Shown: in pieces, positions 1 to 6,455 of the stretch
How the letters are laid out: the number at the start of each line of letters is the position of its first letter
How positions within the stretch are numbered: position 1 is the first letter of the stretch
Source of the DNA: Coriobacteriaceae bacterium
Lineage (GTDB): Bacteria > Actinomycetota > Coriobacteriia > Coriobacteriales > QAMH01
NCBI GenBank assembly: GCA_004553405.1
Contig: SFLO01000025.1
Coordinates: forward strand, 1-9,376
DNA: 9,376 nt
Direction: 5' to 3'
The notes under the pieces: generated by a model
What the model saw: the letters and a program-made list of their open reading frames with translations, nothing else
Database searches by the model: none
What the model was told of the DNA's origin: nothing
Position numbers and translations under genes: made by a program

Positions 1-1311
1 GACGGTGCCGGAATTGGTGTTCACCGCCATGACGGGGGCCTTGCCGAAGAGTCCGCCGTAGTCGACGCAGCCGCCCACACCCTGGCCGATCGCGGGGATG
101 AGGCGCACGGCGGCGGTCTTGTTGTTGATCAGGCCGATGGCGGCCTCGTCTGCGATGATGCCGGCGATAGTCTCGACCGTCGTGTCCCCGGGGATGGCGA
201 TCATGTCCAGGCCCACGGAGCACACCGCCGTCATGGCCTCGAGCTTCTCCAGGGTGAGGCAGCCGGCCTCTGCAGAGCGGATCATGCCCGCATCCTCGGA
301 AACAGGGATGAAGGCGCCGCTCAGGCCGCCAACAGAGGAGCTGGCCATGACGCCGCCCTTCTTGACGGCGTCGTTGAGGAGCGCGAGGGCGGCGGTGGTG
401 CCGGGGGCGCCCACCTTCCCCACGCCGATCGCCTCGAGGATCTCTGCCACGGAATCGCCCTCTGCGGGGGTGGGGGCGAGGCTGAGGTCGAGGATGCCGC
501 GCTGGTAGCCCAGGCGCTTGGAGGCCTCGCGCGAGATGAGCTCGCCTGCGCGGGTGATCTTGAAGGTGGTGGCCTTGATGGCCTCGGCGATCTCTGTCAT
601 CGAGGCGGTCTTGGGCATGTCCGCCAAGACGGCGCGCACCACGCCGGGGCCGGAGATGCCCACGTTGACGACCTCGCCGGGCTCGCCTGCACCGTGGAAG
701 GCGCCGGCCATGAAGGGGTTGTCCTCGACAGCGTTGCAGAAGACCACGAGCTTGGAGGCGCCCACGCACTGGCGGTCTGCCGTGAGCTCGGAGCACTCGC
801 GGATGACCTCGGCCATGCGCAGGACGGCGTCCATGTTGATGCCGGCCTTGGTGGAGCCCACGTTCACAGATGCGCAGACGCGGTCTGTCACAGAGAGCGC
901 CTTGGGGATGCTGTTGATGAGACGGCGGTCTGCGTCGGCGATGCCCTTCTGGACGAGGGCGGAGAAGCCGCCCACGTAGTCGACGCCGACCTCCTTCGCC
1001 GCGCGGTCCATGGCGACGGCGATGGGCGTGAGGTCCTCGGCGTCTGTCGCCGCAGCGAGGGCGGCGACAGGCGTGACGGAGATGCGCTTGTTGATGATGG
1101 GGATGCCGTACTCCCTCTGCAGCTGCTCTGCAGTGGGGACGAGGTTCTCAGCCGCAGTGGTGAGGCGCTCGTAGACCTTCCTCGCAACGGCGTCCACGTC
1201 GTTGTCGACGCAGCCGTAGAGGCTCAGGCCCAAGGTGATGGTGCGGATGTCCAGATGCTGCTGGGTGACCATCGAGATAGTCTCGACGACGTGGTCGGTG
1301 GTGACAGGCAC
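1..1311 (-). CDS. UPF0210 / PFL-family (DUF711) protein, C-terminus cut by window edge
   Basis: The reading frame runs unbroken for 437 residues from a GTG at 1311 to the first base of the window. It reads like the UPF0210/DUF711 family throughout: [11 protein letters not shown] near residue 21, [123 protein letters not shown] and [12 protein letters not shown]. From memory family members are about 450 aa, so only some 15-20 C-terminal residues should be missing. The start is placed at GTG because GAGGGGG lies about 5 nt upstream and the next 14 residues (ending VVETISMV) match the family N-terminus. An internal ATG at 1272 would delete this. The biochemical function of the family is not established and I assign none. 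It lies 68 bp downstream of, and is probably co-transcribed with, the 225-aa gene at 1380-2057. Confidence 0.93.
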   Translation of the reverse strand, partial: MPVTTDHVVETISMVTQQHLDIRTITLGLSLYGCVDNDVDAVARKVYERLTTAAENLVPTAEQLQREYGIPIINKRISVTPVAALAAATDAEDLTPIAVAMDRAAKEVGVDYVGGFSALVQKGIADADRRLINSIPKALSVTDRVCASVNVGSTKAGINMDAVLRMAEVIRECSELTADRQCVGASKLVVFCNAVEDNPFMAGAFHGAGEPGEVVNVGISGPGVVRAVLADMPKTASMTEIAEAIKATTFKITRAGELISREASKRLGYQRGILDLSLAPTPAEGDSVAEILEAIGVGKVGAPGTTAALALLNDAVKKGGVMASSSVGGLSGAFIPVSEDAGMIRSAEAGCLTLEKLEAMTAVCSVGLDMIAIPGDTTVETIAGIIADEAAIGLINNKTAAVRLIPAIGQGVGGCVDYGGLFGKAPVMAVNTNSGTV

Positions 1312-1353
1312 GGGTACCCCCTCGAAGAAGTTTGCTAGGAAAGCCAGGCAGCC

Positions 1354-1359
1354 ATTGTA
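1354..1359 (-). promoter_or_regulatory. possible -10 box in the gap before the UPF0210 gene
   Basis: TACAAT (5 of 6 to TATAAT) lies in the 68-bp gap between the two minus-strand genes and would give a leader of about 35 nt before the GTG at 1311. I see no convincing -35 hexamer at 16-18 bp, so this may be fortuitous and the gene may simply be read from upstream. Confidence 0.25.
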
Positions 1360-1379
1360 GCCGATGGGCGCCCGGCGGA

Positions 1380-2057
1380 TTACTTGCCGCTGGCCCAGAG
1401 CTTGGCGAAGCAGGCGCCGATCTTGTCTGCGAAGGGGCCGCCATGCCCCTCGAAGACGATGTGGCCCAGCTCCTCGTTGACAAGCACCAGCTCACAGGAC
1501 GCGAGGTCGCCGCGGAGCACGGGCTCCTGCGAGAGCTCGTAGCCCAAGCTGTGCGCGAGGGTCTGGGAGAGGTCTGCCGCAAAGCACTCGCAGGCGTCGC
1601 GCAGGGGCTCGGGGCCCAGCAGCGCGAGCCTGTCCCCGCAGCGGGCGAAGAGCGTGCCGGGGAGCGCGCAGCCCGCGAGGGCGTCGCCGTCCCACAGCAG
1701 CTGCCCTTCGGTGAGGACGGGGGCGGCAGCGGGCTCGTCGAGCCTCATGTCGACGTCTCCGTTGGTCTCGACGATGACGACCACCGTGCCGCGCGGCTGG
1801 GCGTAGAGCTTGTTGTCGCAGAACCACTCCAGGCGCGTGCGCAGGTAGGAGCGCAGCGCGGGGCCCACGCCGTAGGCAGAGAGGCTGCGCAGGCGGCGCT
1901 CGTAGAGCTGGACCGCGGCGCTCTCATAGCGCCAGCGCAGCTCGAGGCGCTCAGCCGGGACGTTGTTAGCGAGCCACTCGGCCTCGAGCGCGGCGTCGTC
2001 GCGCGCAGCAGGCTGCTCGGCGGTGTTGATCTTGTTGCGTGGGATGGGCTCGGTCAT
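1380..2057 (-). CDS. unrecognised 225-aa protein, faintly class IV aminotransferase-like
   Basis: An ATG-started frame ([10 protein letters not shown]) with GAGAAGGAG 4 nt upstream and a TAA stop gives 225 aa. I do not recognise the family securely. There is no signal peptide or membrane segment, so the protein is probably cytoplasmic. Residues 22-75 are charged and likely helical. Residues 90-105 ([18 protein letters not shown]) look like a beta-hairpin. Residues 130-220 ([12 protein letters not shown], then [30 protein letters not shown] and [16 protein letters not shown]) recall the C-terminal layout of fold-type IV PLP enzymes such as branched-chain or D-amino-acid aminotransferases. The usual first half of that fold and a recognisable PLP lysine are absent, so this is a remote resemblance only. 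It precedes the UPF0210 gene on the same strand by 68 bp, suggesting an operon. Upstream lies a candidate promoter and terminator region (2170-2390) that could control it. Confidence 0.8.
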   Translation of the reverse strand: MTEPIPRNKINTAEQPAARDDAALEAEWLANNVPAERLELRWRYESAAVQLYERRLRSLSAYGVGPALRSYLRTRLEWFCDNKLYAQPRGTVVVIVETNGDVDMRLDEPAAAPVLTEGQLLWDGDALAGCALPGTLFARCGDRLALLGPEPLRDACECFAADLSQTLAHSLGYELSQEPVLRGDLASCELVLVNEELGHIVFEGHGGPFADKIGACFAKLWASGK

Positions 2058-2088
2058 GCTGCTCCTTCTCGTGCGGTGCGTGAGGGGG

Positions 2089-2094
2089 ATGATA
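2089..2094 (-). promoter_or_regulatory. possible -10 box just upstream of the 225-aa gene
   Basis: TATCAT (5 of 6 to consensus) sits about 32 bp before the ATG at 2057, the right distance for a short leader containing the GAGAAGGAG ribosome site. No good -35 is visible 16-18 bp upstream. The same TATCAT hexamer recurs as the -10 of the stronger candidate promoter at 2358-2386. Confidence 0.3.
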
Positions 2095-2169
2095 CATCAG
2101 GCGGCCCGAGCGGCACACGCCCCGGCGGAGGGACGGCAGCAGGGAGCCGCCCGAGCGAAGGGCCGCAAC

Positions 2170-2194
2170 AAAAAAGGACGCCCTCCCGGCGTCC
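2170..2194 (-). terminator. intrinsic terminator or attenuator, minus strand
   Basis: A perfect 7-bp stem (2176-2182 with 2188-2194, GGACGCC/GGCGTCC) with a 5-nt loop is followed on the minus strand by six T residues (A tract at 2170-2175). On the plus strand the following run is only CGTTTT, so the signal fits minus-strand transcripts better. There is no protein gene for it to serve between here and the purH terminator at 2407. It must therefore end a short RNA begun in that gap or act as an attenuator before the 225-aa gene. Confidence 0.7.
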
Positions 2195-2351
2195 CGTTTT
2201 GTCGGGGCCTGTTCACGCAAGCCCCGTATGCTGTGCTCGACCCGACGCTTCCTTGCCCGCGGCCTTCCCTCTTTCGCACCCGCTGCACGGCGGATGTCCT
2301 CCCTCATAAAGGCGCGTTCCTCAAGGACGGGGAGCTACTGCATCTGATGCG
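2170..2351 (-). ncRNA. candidate small RNA or regulated leader of about 180 nt
   Basis: The interval is bounded by a plausible minus-strand promoter (TTGCGC, 17 bp, TATCAT, predicted start near 2351) and an intrinsic terminator with a six-T tail. Just before the terminator a second hairpin is visible, with perfect 6-bp arms at 2203-2208 and 2221-2226 around a 12-nt loop. An alternative 6-bp pairing, 2201-2206 with 2241-2246 (GTCGGG/CCCGAC), would compete with it. I found no match by eye to tmRNA, RNase P, SRP RNA, the ZTP/pfl riboswitch, T-box, TPP or cobalamin motifs. ORFs crossing it are arginine-rich with shadow-like composition. It is either a stand-alone sRNA or an attenuated leader for the 225-aa gene. 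Confidence 0.4.
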
Positions 2352-2390
2352 CAAGGAATGATACGCAAAAGCATCGAGAGGCGCAAGGAA
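2349..2390. repeat. two exact 10-bp direct repeats, 32 bp apart, around a promoter
   Basis: GCGCAAGGAA occurs at 2349-2358 and again at 2381-2390. The 32-bp period is close to three helical turns, so the copies lie on the same DNA face. The distal copy contains the candidate -35 and the proximal copy runs from the last base of the -10 to the predicted transcription start. This is the geometry of paired operators. Confidence 0.6.
2358..2386 (-). promoter_or_regulatory. candidate promoter for the leader/sRNA and downstream genes
   Basis: On the minus strand TTGCGC (2381-2386, 3 of 6 to TTGACA) is separated by exactly 17 bp from TATCAT (2358-2363, 5 of 6 to TATAAT) in an AT-richer patch of an otherwise GC-rich window. 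Transcription would start near 2351 and run toward the terminator at 2170 and the gene at 2057. Confidence 0.5.
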
Positions 2391-2406
2391 AAGTTAATTC
2401 TCTATG

Positions 2407-2442
2407 AAAAAGGGGCAGCGGGAACCGGGTTCCCACTGCCCC
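2407..2442 (-). terminator. intrinsic terminator of purH
   Basis: The arms 2412-2418 and 2436-2442 (7 bp) plus 2420-2425 and 2429-2434 (6 bp) enclose a 3-nt loop. The position between them (2419/2435) is C-A on the plus strand but pairs as U-G in minus-strand RNA. Five T residues follow on the minus strand (A tract 2407-2411). The hairpin starts 25 bp past the purH stop, so it clearly ends that transcript. Confidence 0.88.
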
Positions 2443-2467
2443 TTCGATGTGTGCCGAGCCTTGGACT

Positions 2468-4069
2468 CTAGTGGCGGAAGTGCCTGTGGCCGGTGTAGAC
2501 CATGGGCATGCCGGCAGCGTTGGCGACCTCGATGGAGAGGTCGTCGCGGATGGATCCGCCGGGCTGGATGAGGGCGACGACGCCTGCGTCGCGAACGACC
2601 TCGAGGGTGTCCGGGAAGGGGAGGAAGGCGTCAGATGCGCACACAGCGCCCTTGGCGTCCTCGCCCGCCTGGTCGACGGCGATGCGGGCGGAATTCACGC
2701 GGTTGGGTTGCCCGCCGCCGATGCCGACGGTGCGGGTGCCCTTGGTGAGGACGACGGCGTTGGACTTGACGGACTTGGCGCACTTCCAGGCGAAGATGAG
2801 CTGCTCCATCATCTCGGGGGTGGGCTTGGCCTCGGTGGGGACGGTGAAGGCCGCAGGGTCCTCGGCCACGGAGTCGAGGTCCTGGACGACCATGCCGCCC
2901 TCGACAATGCGGACTTCGATGTCGTTGCCAGCGGGGTTCATGCCGCCGGTCTGCAGCAGGCGGACGTTGGGCTTCTGCTCGAAGACGGCGACAGCGCCCT
3001 CGTCGAAGCTGGGGGCGATGAGGACCTCGGAGAACTGCTTGTTCACCTCGACGATCTGTTTGGCCAGCTCTGCGGTGACGGGGCGGTTGAAGGCCATGAC
3101 GCCGCCGAAGGCAGAGACGGGGTCGCACTCGAAGGCGTCCTGGTAGGCCTTGACGATGTCATCTGCCTGGGCGATGCCGCAGGGGGTCTGATGCTTGATG
3201 ATCACGCAGGTGGGGACGTCGGTGCCGAACTCGCGGCATGCAGACCAGGCGGAGTCGGTGTCGAGGTAGTTGTTGTAGGAGAGCTCCTTGCCCTGCAGCT
3301 GCTGGGCGTTGGCGAGGGTGTGGGCAGCACCCTCGGGCTCGCCGCCCTTGCGGCCGGGGTTGAGGCGCTTGTAGAAGGCCGCCTTCTGATGGGGGTTCTC
3401 GCCGTAGCGGAGGGTGGCCTCCTTCTCCAAGACGATGCGCTTGTCGTCTGCGAAGTCGACGTCGCCGCCCAACTCGCCGAGCATCCAGCTGTAGATAGCG
3501 TTGTCGTATGCGCTGGTGGTGCGGAAGACCTCGAGGGCGAGCTTCTTGCGGGTCTCGAGGGTGGTGGCGCCGCCGTTGGCGCGCATCTCCTCGAGGATGG
3601 CGTCATAGGAGGAAGGCTTGGTCACCACGGTGACGCTGGCATGGTTCTTGGCAGCAGAGCGCAGCATGGAGGGGCCGCCGATGTCGATGTTCTCGATGGC
3701 ATCTGCGTACTCGACGCCGGGTTTGGCGATGGTGGCCTCGAAGGCGTAGAGGTTGACGACGATCATGTCGATCATCTCGATGCCGTTCGCCTCGGCGTCG
3801 CCCATGTGCGACTCGAGGTCCCTGCGGCAGAGCAGGCCGCCGTGGACCTTGGGGTGCAGGGTCTTGACGCGGCCGTCCATCATCTCGGGGAAGCCGGTGA
3901 GCTCGTCGATCATGGTGACCGGGATGCCAGCCTCCTTCAGGACGCGGGCAGTGCCGCCGGTAGAGATGATCTGGACGCCGAACTCGTCCACCAGCGCGCG
4001 GGCGAAGTCCTCGCAGCCAGTCTTATCGGTGAGGGAGATAATCGCTCGCTTGATCTTGGGATCAGCCAT
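2468..4069 (-). CDS. purH: bifunctional AICAR transformylase / IMP cyclohydrolase
   Basis: This 533-aa cytoplasmic enzyme catalyses the last two steps of de novo purine synthesis, formylating AICAR with 10-formyl-THF and closing the ring to IMP. The N-terminal cyclohydrolase (MGS-like) domain, about residues 1-200, shows SLTDKTG, STGGTA, a GFPEMMDGRVKTLHPKVHGG block and ENIDIGGPSMLRSAAKN. The transformylase domain shows RYGENPHQKAAFY (221), LQGKELSYNNYLD (258), the catalytic Lys-His pair in IKHQTPCGIA (K292, H293), DPVSAFGGVMAFNRP (316), KSVKSNAVVL and QPNRVNSARIA, and ends in the family-typical HRHFRH. Length is normal for the family. The start is ATG 4069 because AAAGGGG lies 5 nt upstream; an in-frame ATG five codons earlier overlaps that site. 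Small variants (VVNLYAF where VVNLYPF is common, KHQTPCG where KHANPCG is common) leave key residues intact. A hairpin separates it from the upstream gene. No strong promoter is visible between them. Confidence 0.97.
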   Translation of the reverse strand: MADPKIKRAIISLTDKTGCEDFARALVDEFGVQIISTGGTARVLKEAGIPVTMIDELTGFPEMMDGRVKTLHPKVHGGLLCRRDLESHMGDAEANGIEMIDMIVVNLYAFEATIAKPGVEYADAIENIDIGGPSMLRSAAKNHASVTVVTKPSSYDAILEEMRANGGATTLETRKKLALEVFRTTSAYDNAIYSWMLGELGGDVDFADDKRIVLEKEATLRYGENPHQKAAFYKRLNPGRKGGEPEGAAHTLANAQQLQGKELSYNNYLDTDSAWSACREFGTDVPTCVIIKHQTPCGIAQADDIVKAYQDAFECDPVSAFGGVMAFNRPVTAELAKQIVEVNKQFSEVLIAPSFDEGAVAVFEQKPNVRLLQTGGMNPAGNDIEVRIVEGGMVVQDLDSVAEDPAAFTVPTEAKPTPEMMEQLIFAWKCAKSVKSNAVVLTKGTRTVGIGGGQPNRVNSARIAVDQAGEDAKGAVCASDAFLPFPDTLEVVRDAGVVALIQPGGSIRDDLSIEVANAAGMPMVYTGHRHFRH

Positions 4070-4112
4070 CGAGGCCCCTTTCATAGGTTTGTTACAGGCA
4101 TGCCACAAAGAT

Positions 4113-4141
4113 AGCGCCCCCGCATCGCATGCGGGGGCGCT
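4113..4141 (-). terminator. 13-bp perfect hairpin between two genes, weak terminator
   Basis: The arms 4113-4125 and 4129-4141 pair without mismatch around a 3-nt CGC loop, and 11 of the 13 pairs are G-C or C-G apart from the AT ends. On the minus strand it is followed by ATCTTTGT, a poor U tract. On the plus strand it is followed by GTTCGCTT. It lies 28 bp past the stop of the DUF151 gene and 43 bp before purH, so it probably reduces read-through between them, or protects an mRNA end. Confidence 0.6.
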
Positions 4142-4169
4142 GTTCGCTTGAATCAGGCGAAGAGACGCT

Positions 4170-4715
4170 CTAGTTGCCCTCGGTGACAAAATCCTCGGGC
4201 TTGACGCCCTCGATGAACTTGTGGAACTCCTCCATCTCGATCTTGCGGTCTGCACCGGGCTTGAAGGAGCGGGGCAGGGCCGCCGCCTCGAGCACCTCGC
4301 GCGAGACGAAGAGCGGGGCGTCTGCGCGGATGACGAGCGCAATGGCATCGCTGGGGCGCGCGTCGACCCGGGTGTACATGCCGTTGGGGCAGCGCAGGTA
4401 GACGGTCGCGTAGAAGGTCGTCCCCTTCACCCTGTCGATCACCGCACGGCTGACGGATCCGCCCATGGAGCGGATGACCTGGGCCATGGTGGAGTGCGTG
4501 AGGGGCCTCTCCGCGCGCGTGTGGTCGATTGCAGCGGCGATGGCGGCAGCCTCCGTGGGGCCTATCCAGATGGGAAGGACGCGGTCGTAGATGTCGTCGT
4601 CCTCCTCGCCGGGAAGGGCCAGCGCCTTGCTGGGGCGCAGCGAGAGGACGGAGGGTTGGGGGATGAGTCCCAGCGCCAGAGACTCGATGGTCATGGGGAT
4701 CATGTCGAGGTCCAT
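4170..4715 (-). CDS. bifunctional nuclease (BFN, DUF151) family protein
   Basis: A 181-aa protein from ATG 4715, chosen because AGGAGG lies 6 nt upstream; an ATG six codons earlier lacks this. Residues 47-145 carry the BFN-domain signature: LPIWIGPTEAAAIAAAI, RPLTH, then VIDRVKGTTFYATVYLRC, RVDARPSDAIALVIRADAPLFVSREVLE. The family is defined by a plant protein reported to have nuclease activity. In bacteria the role is not settled, so nuclease activity here is inherited from the family name. Residues 34-46 (PGEEDDDIYDR) form an acidic insert before the core, and the tail (MEEFHKFIEGVKPEDF) is helical and charged, as in many bacterial homologues. No signal or membrane segment is seen. It has its own consensus -10 box (4758-4763) and a hairpin after its stop, so it may be an independent unit between the two purine genes. 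Confidence 0.92.
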   Translation of the reverse strand: MDLDMIPMTIESLALGLIPQPSVLSLRPSKALALPGEEDDDIYDRVLPIWIGPTEAAAIAAAIDHTRAERPLTHSTMAQVIRSMGGSVSRAVIDRVKGTTFYATVYLRCPNGMYTRVDARPSDAIALVIRADAPLFVSREVLEAAALPRSFKPGADRKIEMEEFHKFIEGVKPEDFVTEGN

Positions 4716-4757
4716 CGCGCACCTCCTCTGCAACGTGAAACGGGCTGTACAGGGGGG

Positions 4758-4763
4758 ATTATA
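4758..4763 (-). promoter_or_regulatory. consensus -10 box upstream of the DUF151 gene
   Basis: A perfect TATAAT on the minus strand lies 42 bp before the ATG at 4715, giving a leader of about 35 nt that includes AGGAGG. No TTGACA-like hexamer is present at 16-18 bp. A short GGGG/CCCC inverted repeat (about 4772-4783) occupies the spacer and -35 area. Confidence 0.55.
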
Positions 4764-4839
4764 GCCTTAGCGGGGCACGCCCCCTGCATTGTTACCGTGG
4801 CGAAACACGCGCCTGGGCAGCAGCGGTGCCGAATGCGCG

Positions 4840-5667
4840 CTAGAGCGACGGGAGCAGCGCCCTGATGATGCGGCCCATGTTGCCGGCGGCAAGCTCTGCC
4901 GCACGCGAGACGTCCTCGATGCTGAGGGGCTCGTCGCACACGCCGGCGGCCGGGTTGCTGATGAGGCTGATACCCAAGACGGGCATCCCCAGCTGGTTTG
5001 CGGCGATAACCTCCTGCACCGTCGACATCCCCACCGCATCTGCCCCCAGGGCGCGGAAGGCACGGACCTCCGCAGGGGTCTCGAAGCTCGGGCCGAGGTC
5101 GGCGATGTAGACCCCCTCGCGCAGCCCGATGCCGCAGCTTTGCGCAGCCTTCCTAGCCAGCTCTCGCAGCGCGGGGCTGTAGGCGTGCGACATGTCGAAG
5201 AAGCGCGGGCCCAGCTGGGGCTCGGGGCTGATGACGGGGTTCATCATCTGAAAGTTGATGTGGTCCTCGATGAGCATGAGGTCGCCCACCTCGTAGGACG
5301 GGTCGATGCCGCCGGCGGCGTTGGTGATGACGAGCACGCGGGCGCCGAGGGATGCCAGCAGGTAGACGGGGAAGGCGATCTGCTGCGCGCTGTTGGCCTC
5401 GTAGGCATGGAGGCGGCCCTGCATGCAGGCGACCCTGCGCCCCTCGAGGGTGCCCAGGACGAGCCTCCCCTTGTGGCCCTGGGCCGTCGAGGCGACCATG
5501 TGGGGGATGGAGCCGTAGTCGATGCAGGCAAGCTGCTCGATCTGCTCTGCCAGCTCGCCCATACCGCTGCCCAGCACGATGGCGACCTCGGGCTCGAAGC
5601 CCGGCGCAAGCTCCCTCACCGTGCGCGCCGCCTGCTCAACGTTGTCCCTGGTGATGAGCTCCTCCAT
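4840..5667 (-). CDS. punA: purine nucleoside phosphorylase (trimeric, PNP/MTAP family)
   Basis: A 275-aa cytoplasmic enzyme that reversibly phosphorolyses purine (deoxy)nucleosides to base and (deoxy)ribose-1-phosphate for salvage. Motifs in order: phosphate-binding loop VLGSGMG (31-37), AQGHKGRLVLG (62-72), MQGRLHAYE (82-90), ITNAAGGI (114-121), GPSFETPAE (192-200), GADAVGMSTVQEV (208-220) and ISLISNPAAG (233-242). By comparison with human PNP from memory, F195/E196 and N238 correspond to the purine-contacting Phe200/Glu201 and Asn243, which favours 6-oxopurines (inosine, guanosine). This is inferred, not tested. Length is normal. The start is ATG 5667 with AGGAAGGGAAG just upstream; an upstream in-frame ATG at 5718 has no good ribosome site. 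The symbol punA is one of several in use for this class. It is the first gene of the minus-strand purine group and diverges from the tRNA gene. No convincing promoter was found for it. Confidence 0.95.
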   Translation of the reverse strand: MEELITRDNVEQAARTVRELAPGFEPEVAIVLGSGMGELAEQIEQLACIDYGSIPHMVASTAQGHKGRLVLGTLEGRRVACMQGRLHAYEANSAQQIAFPVYLLASLGARVLVITNAAGGIDPSYEVGDLMLIEDHINFQMMNPVISPEPQLGPRFFDMSHAYSPALRELARKAAQSCGIGLREGVYIADLGPSFETPAEVRAFRALGADAVGMSTVQEVIAANQLGMPVLGISLISNPAAGVCDEPLSIEDVSRAAELAAGNMGRIIRALLPSL

Positions 5668-5784
5668 GGTCGCTTCCCTTCCTCTGGCAGCTTGGTTTCG
5701 GCAAGAAGGATAGCGCATGGGAGGACGGCGCCCGATTACCGTGGGTCAACGCCGAATCTTGTTCTTTCCCCAGAGGAGCAACTA

Positions 5785-5793
5785 TGACATAAT
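5785..5793 (+). promoter_or_regulatory. extended -10 promoter of the tRNA gene
   Basis: TGA followed by CATAAT (5 of 6) forms an extended -10 element whose start point would fall near 5800, seven bases before the mature tRNA 5' end. No good -35 is present. The -10 lies inside an 11-bp palindrome, GACATAATGTC (5786-5796). Confidence 0.55.
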
Positions 5794-5806
5794 GTCCTAG
5801 CCTTTT

Positions 5807-5883
5807 GCCCCCATCGTCTAGAGGCCCAGGACGTCGCCCTTTCACGGCGAAGATCGCGGGTTCGAATCCCGCTGGGGGTGCCA
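5807..5883 (+). tRNA. tRNA-Glu (UUC anticodon), CCA encoded
   Basis: A full cloverleaf of 77 nt including CCA. The acceptor stem pairs GCCCCCA (5807-5813) with TGGGGGT (5873-5879), giving a G-U first pair, then discriminator G5880 and CCA 5881-5883. The anticodon loop CTTTCAC (5839-5845) gives UUC at 5841-5843, between 5-bp arms TCGCC and GGCGA. The T arm contains GGGTTCGAATCCC. The D-arm sequence (GTCTAGAGGCCCAGGAC) is very close to other bacterial tRNA-Glu genes. It has its own promoter and terminator and stands alone. Confidence 0.97.
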
Positions 5884-5894
5884 ACGCATGCAGC

Positions 5895-5924
5895 GGCCGG
5901 GAGCACAGCATCCCGGCCTTTCTT
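5895..5924 (+). terminator. intrinsic terminator of the tRNA gene
   Basis: A perfect 8-bp stem (5895-5902 with 5911-5918, GGCCGGGA/TCCCGGCC), 8-nt loop and tail TTTCTT begin 12 bp after the CCA end. Confidence 0.85.
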
Positions 5925-5964
5925 ATATACGTCATGGATTCAAGTGGGGCTGCCCGCCGCACCA

Positions 5965-5983
5965 TGCTGCTACCATTGCAGCA
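5965..5983. repeat. short inverted repeat upstream of the 129-aa gene
   Basis: TGCTGC (5965-5970) and GCAGCA (5978-5983) form 6-bp arms around 7 nt, 45 bp before the ATG at 6028. It could be an operator or a leader hairpin. Nothing else marks the promoter of that gene clearly. Confidence 0.35.
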
Positions 5984-6027
5984 ACGCAAGCCGTATGAAA
6001 GACCAGCCCATAGTGAAGGAGCCGCTC

Positions 6028-6417
6028 ATGGACAACGCAGACCAGATCATCCCCGAGGGCGCAGACCTCGCCGCCATCTTGCTGGAGGGAAGGGCCTTCT
6101 ACACCCGCAAGGGCAGCGAGGTCAACGTCACAGACGACATGGCAAGCCCCGAGATGCGCGCCGCGGCAGCCCTTGCCATGGGAGCCTCCAACAGCATCGA
6201 CTACTACCCCCTGCTCAGGCAGGCGGCCATGACAGACCCAGACGCAGGCGTGCGCAAGGCCATCCGCCAGGCGACCGACATGCTCGAGGACGCCTTCGGC
6301 GAGGAGGCGTGCCTCGCCGCCGACGAAGCCTACACGGGCGGCGTGCAGGTCAAGAACTCCGAGGAAGCCCACATCAGCGGCGACTTCTTCAACGCCAACC
6401 TCAACGACTTCCGCTAG
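6028..6417 (+). CDS. unrecognised acidic 129-aa protein
   Basis: The ATG at 6028 has AAGGAG 6 nt upstream; in-frame ATGs further up lack a ribosome site. The 129-aa product is acidic (many Asp/Glu), has one Cys and no Trp, no signal peptide and no membrane segment, so it is likely cytoplasmic. Residues 40-100 (PEMRAAAALAMGA, YPLLRQAAMTDPDAGVRKAIRQATDML, FGEEACLAADEA) look all-helical and are vaguely HEAT-like in spacing; DPDAGVRKAIRQA resembles the 'DPD..VR.AA' phrase of PBS-lyase/HEAT repeats, but there is at most one such unit. The C-terminus (SGDFFNANLNDFR) is aromatic and asparagine-rich. The coding signal is good: GC-rich third positions, a ribosome site and a strong terminator behind it. 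It forms a monocistronic unit between the tRNA gene and the pilus locus. I assign no function. Confidence 0.85.
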   Translation: MDNADQIIPEGADLAAILLEGRAFYTRKGSEVNVTDDMASPEMRAAAALAMGASNSIDYYPLLRQAAMTDPDAGVRKAIRQATDMLEDAFGEEACLAADEAYTGGVQVKNSEEAHISGDFFNANLNDFR

Positions 6418-6423
6418 GCGGCA

Positions 6424-6441
6424 GCGGGGGGCAATCCCCGC
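6424..6441 (+). other. 6-bp hairpin directly after the 129-aa gene
   Basis: GCGGGG (6424-6429) pairs with CCCCGC (6436-6441) around a 6-nt loop, seven bases past the stop. It has no T tract of its own and probably stabilises the mRNA end ahead of the terminator at 6456. Confidence 0.4.
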
Positions 6442-6455
6442 GGCGCAAGCACCCA

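Noticed and set aside
2170..2260. ZTP (pfl) riboswitch near purH and the PFL-family gene
   Set aside because: The genomic setting is tempting, but I could not find the conserved cores of that aptamer in either orientation here or in the short purH leader.
1966..2307. 113-aa minus-strand frame crossing the leader and terminator
   Set aside because: Arginine-rich, runs through a terminator into another gene in a different frame, and has no ribosome site. The interval is better explained as an untranslated RNA.
1332..2309. 325-aa plus-strand open frame opposite the 225-aa gene
   Set aside because: Its composition is typical of an antisense frame in GC-rich DNA and it runs through the terminator region. 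The minus-strand gene has a good ribosome site and better codon pattern.
2447..4114. Long open frame on the plus strand opposite purH
   Set aside because: It is the antisense shadow of a GC-rich gene: low-complexity Gly/Val/Asp/Leu composition, no ribosome site, while the minus strand encodes an unmistakable PurH.
4789..5787. 332-aa plus-strand open frame opposite the nucleoside phosphorylase
   Set aside because: Antisense shadow of a clearly identified enzyme gene.
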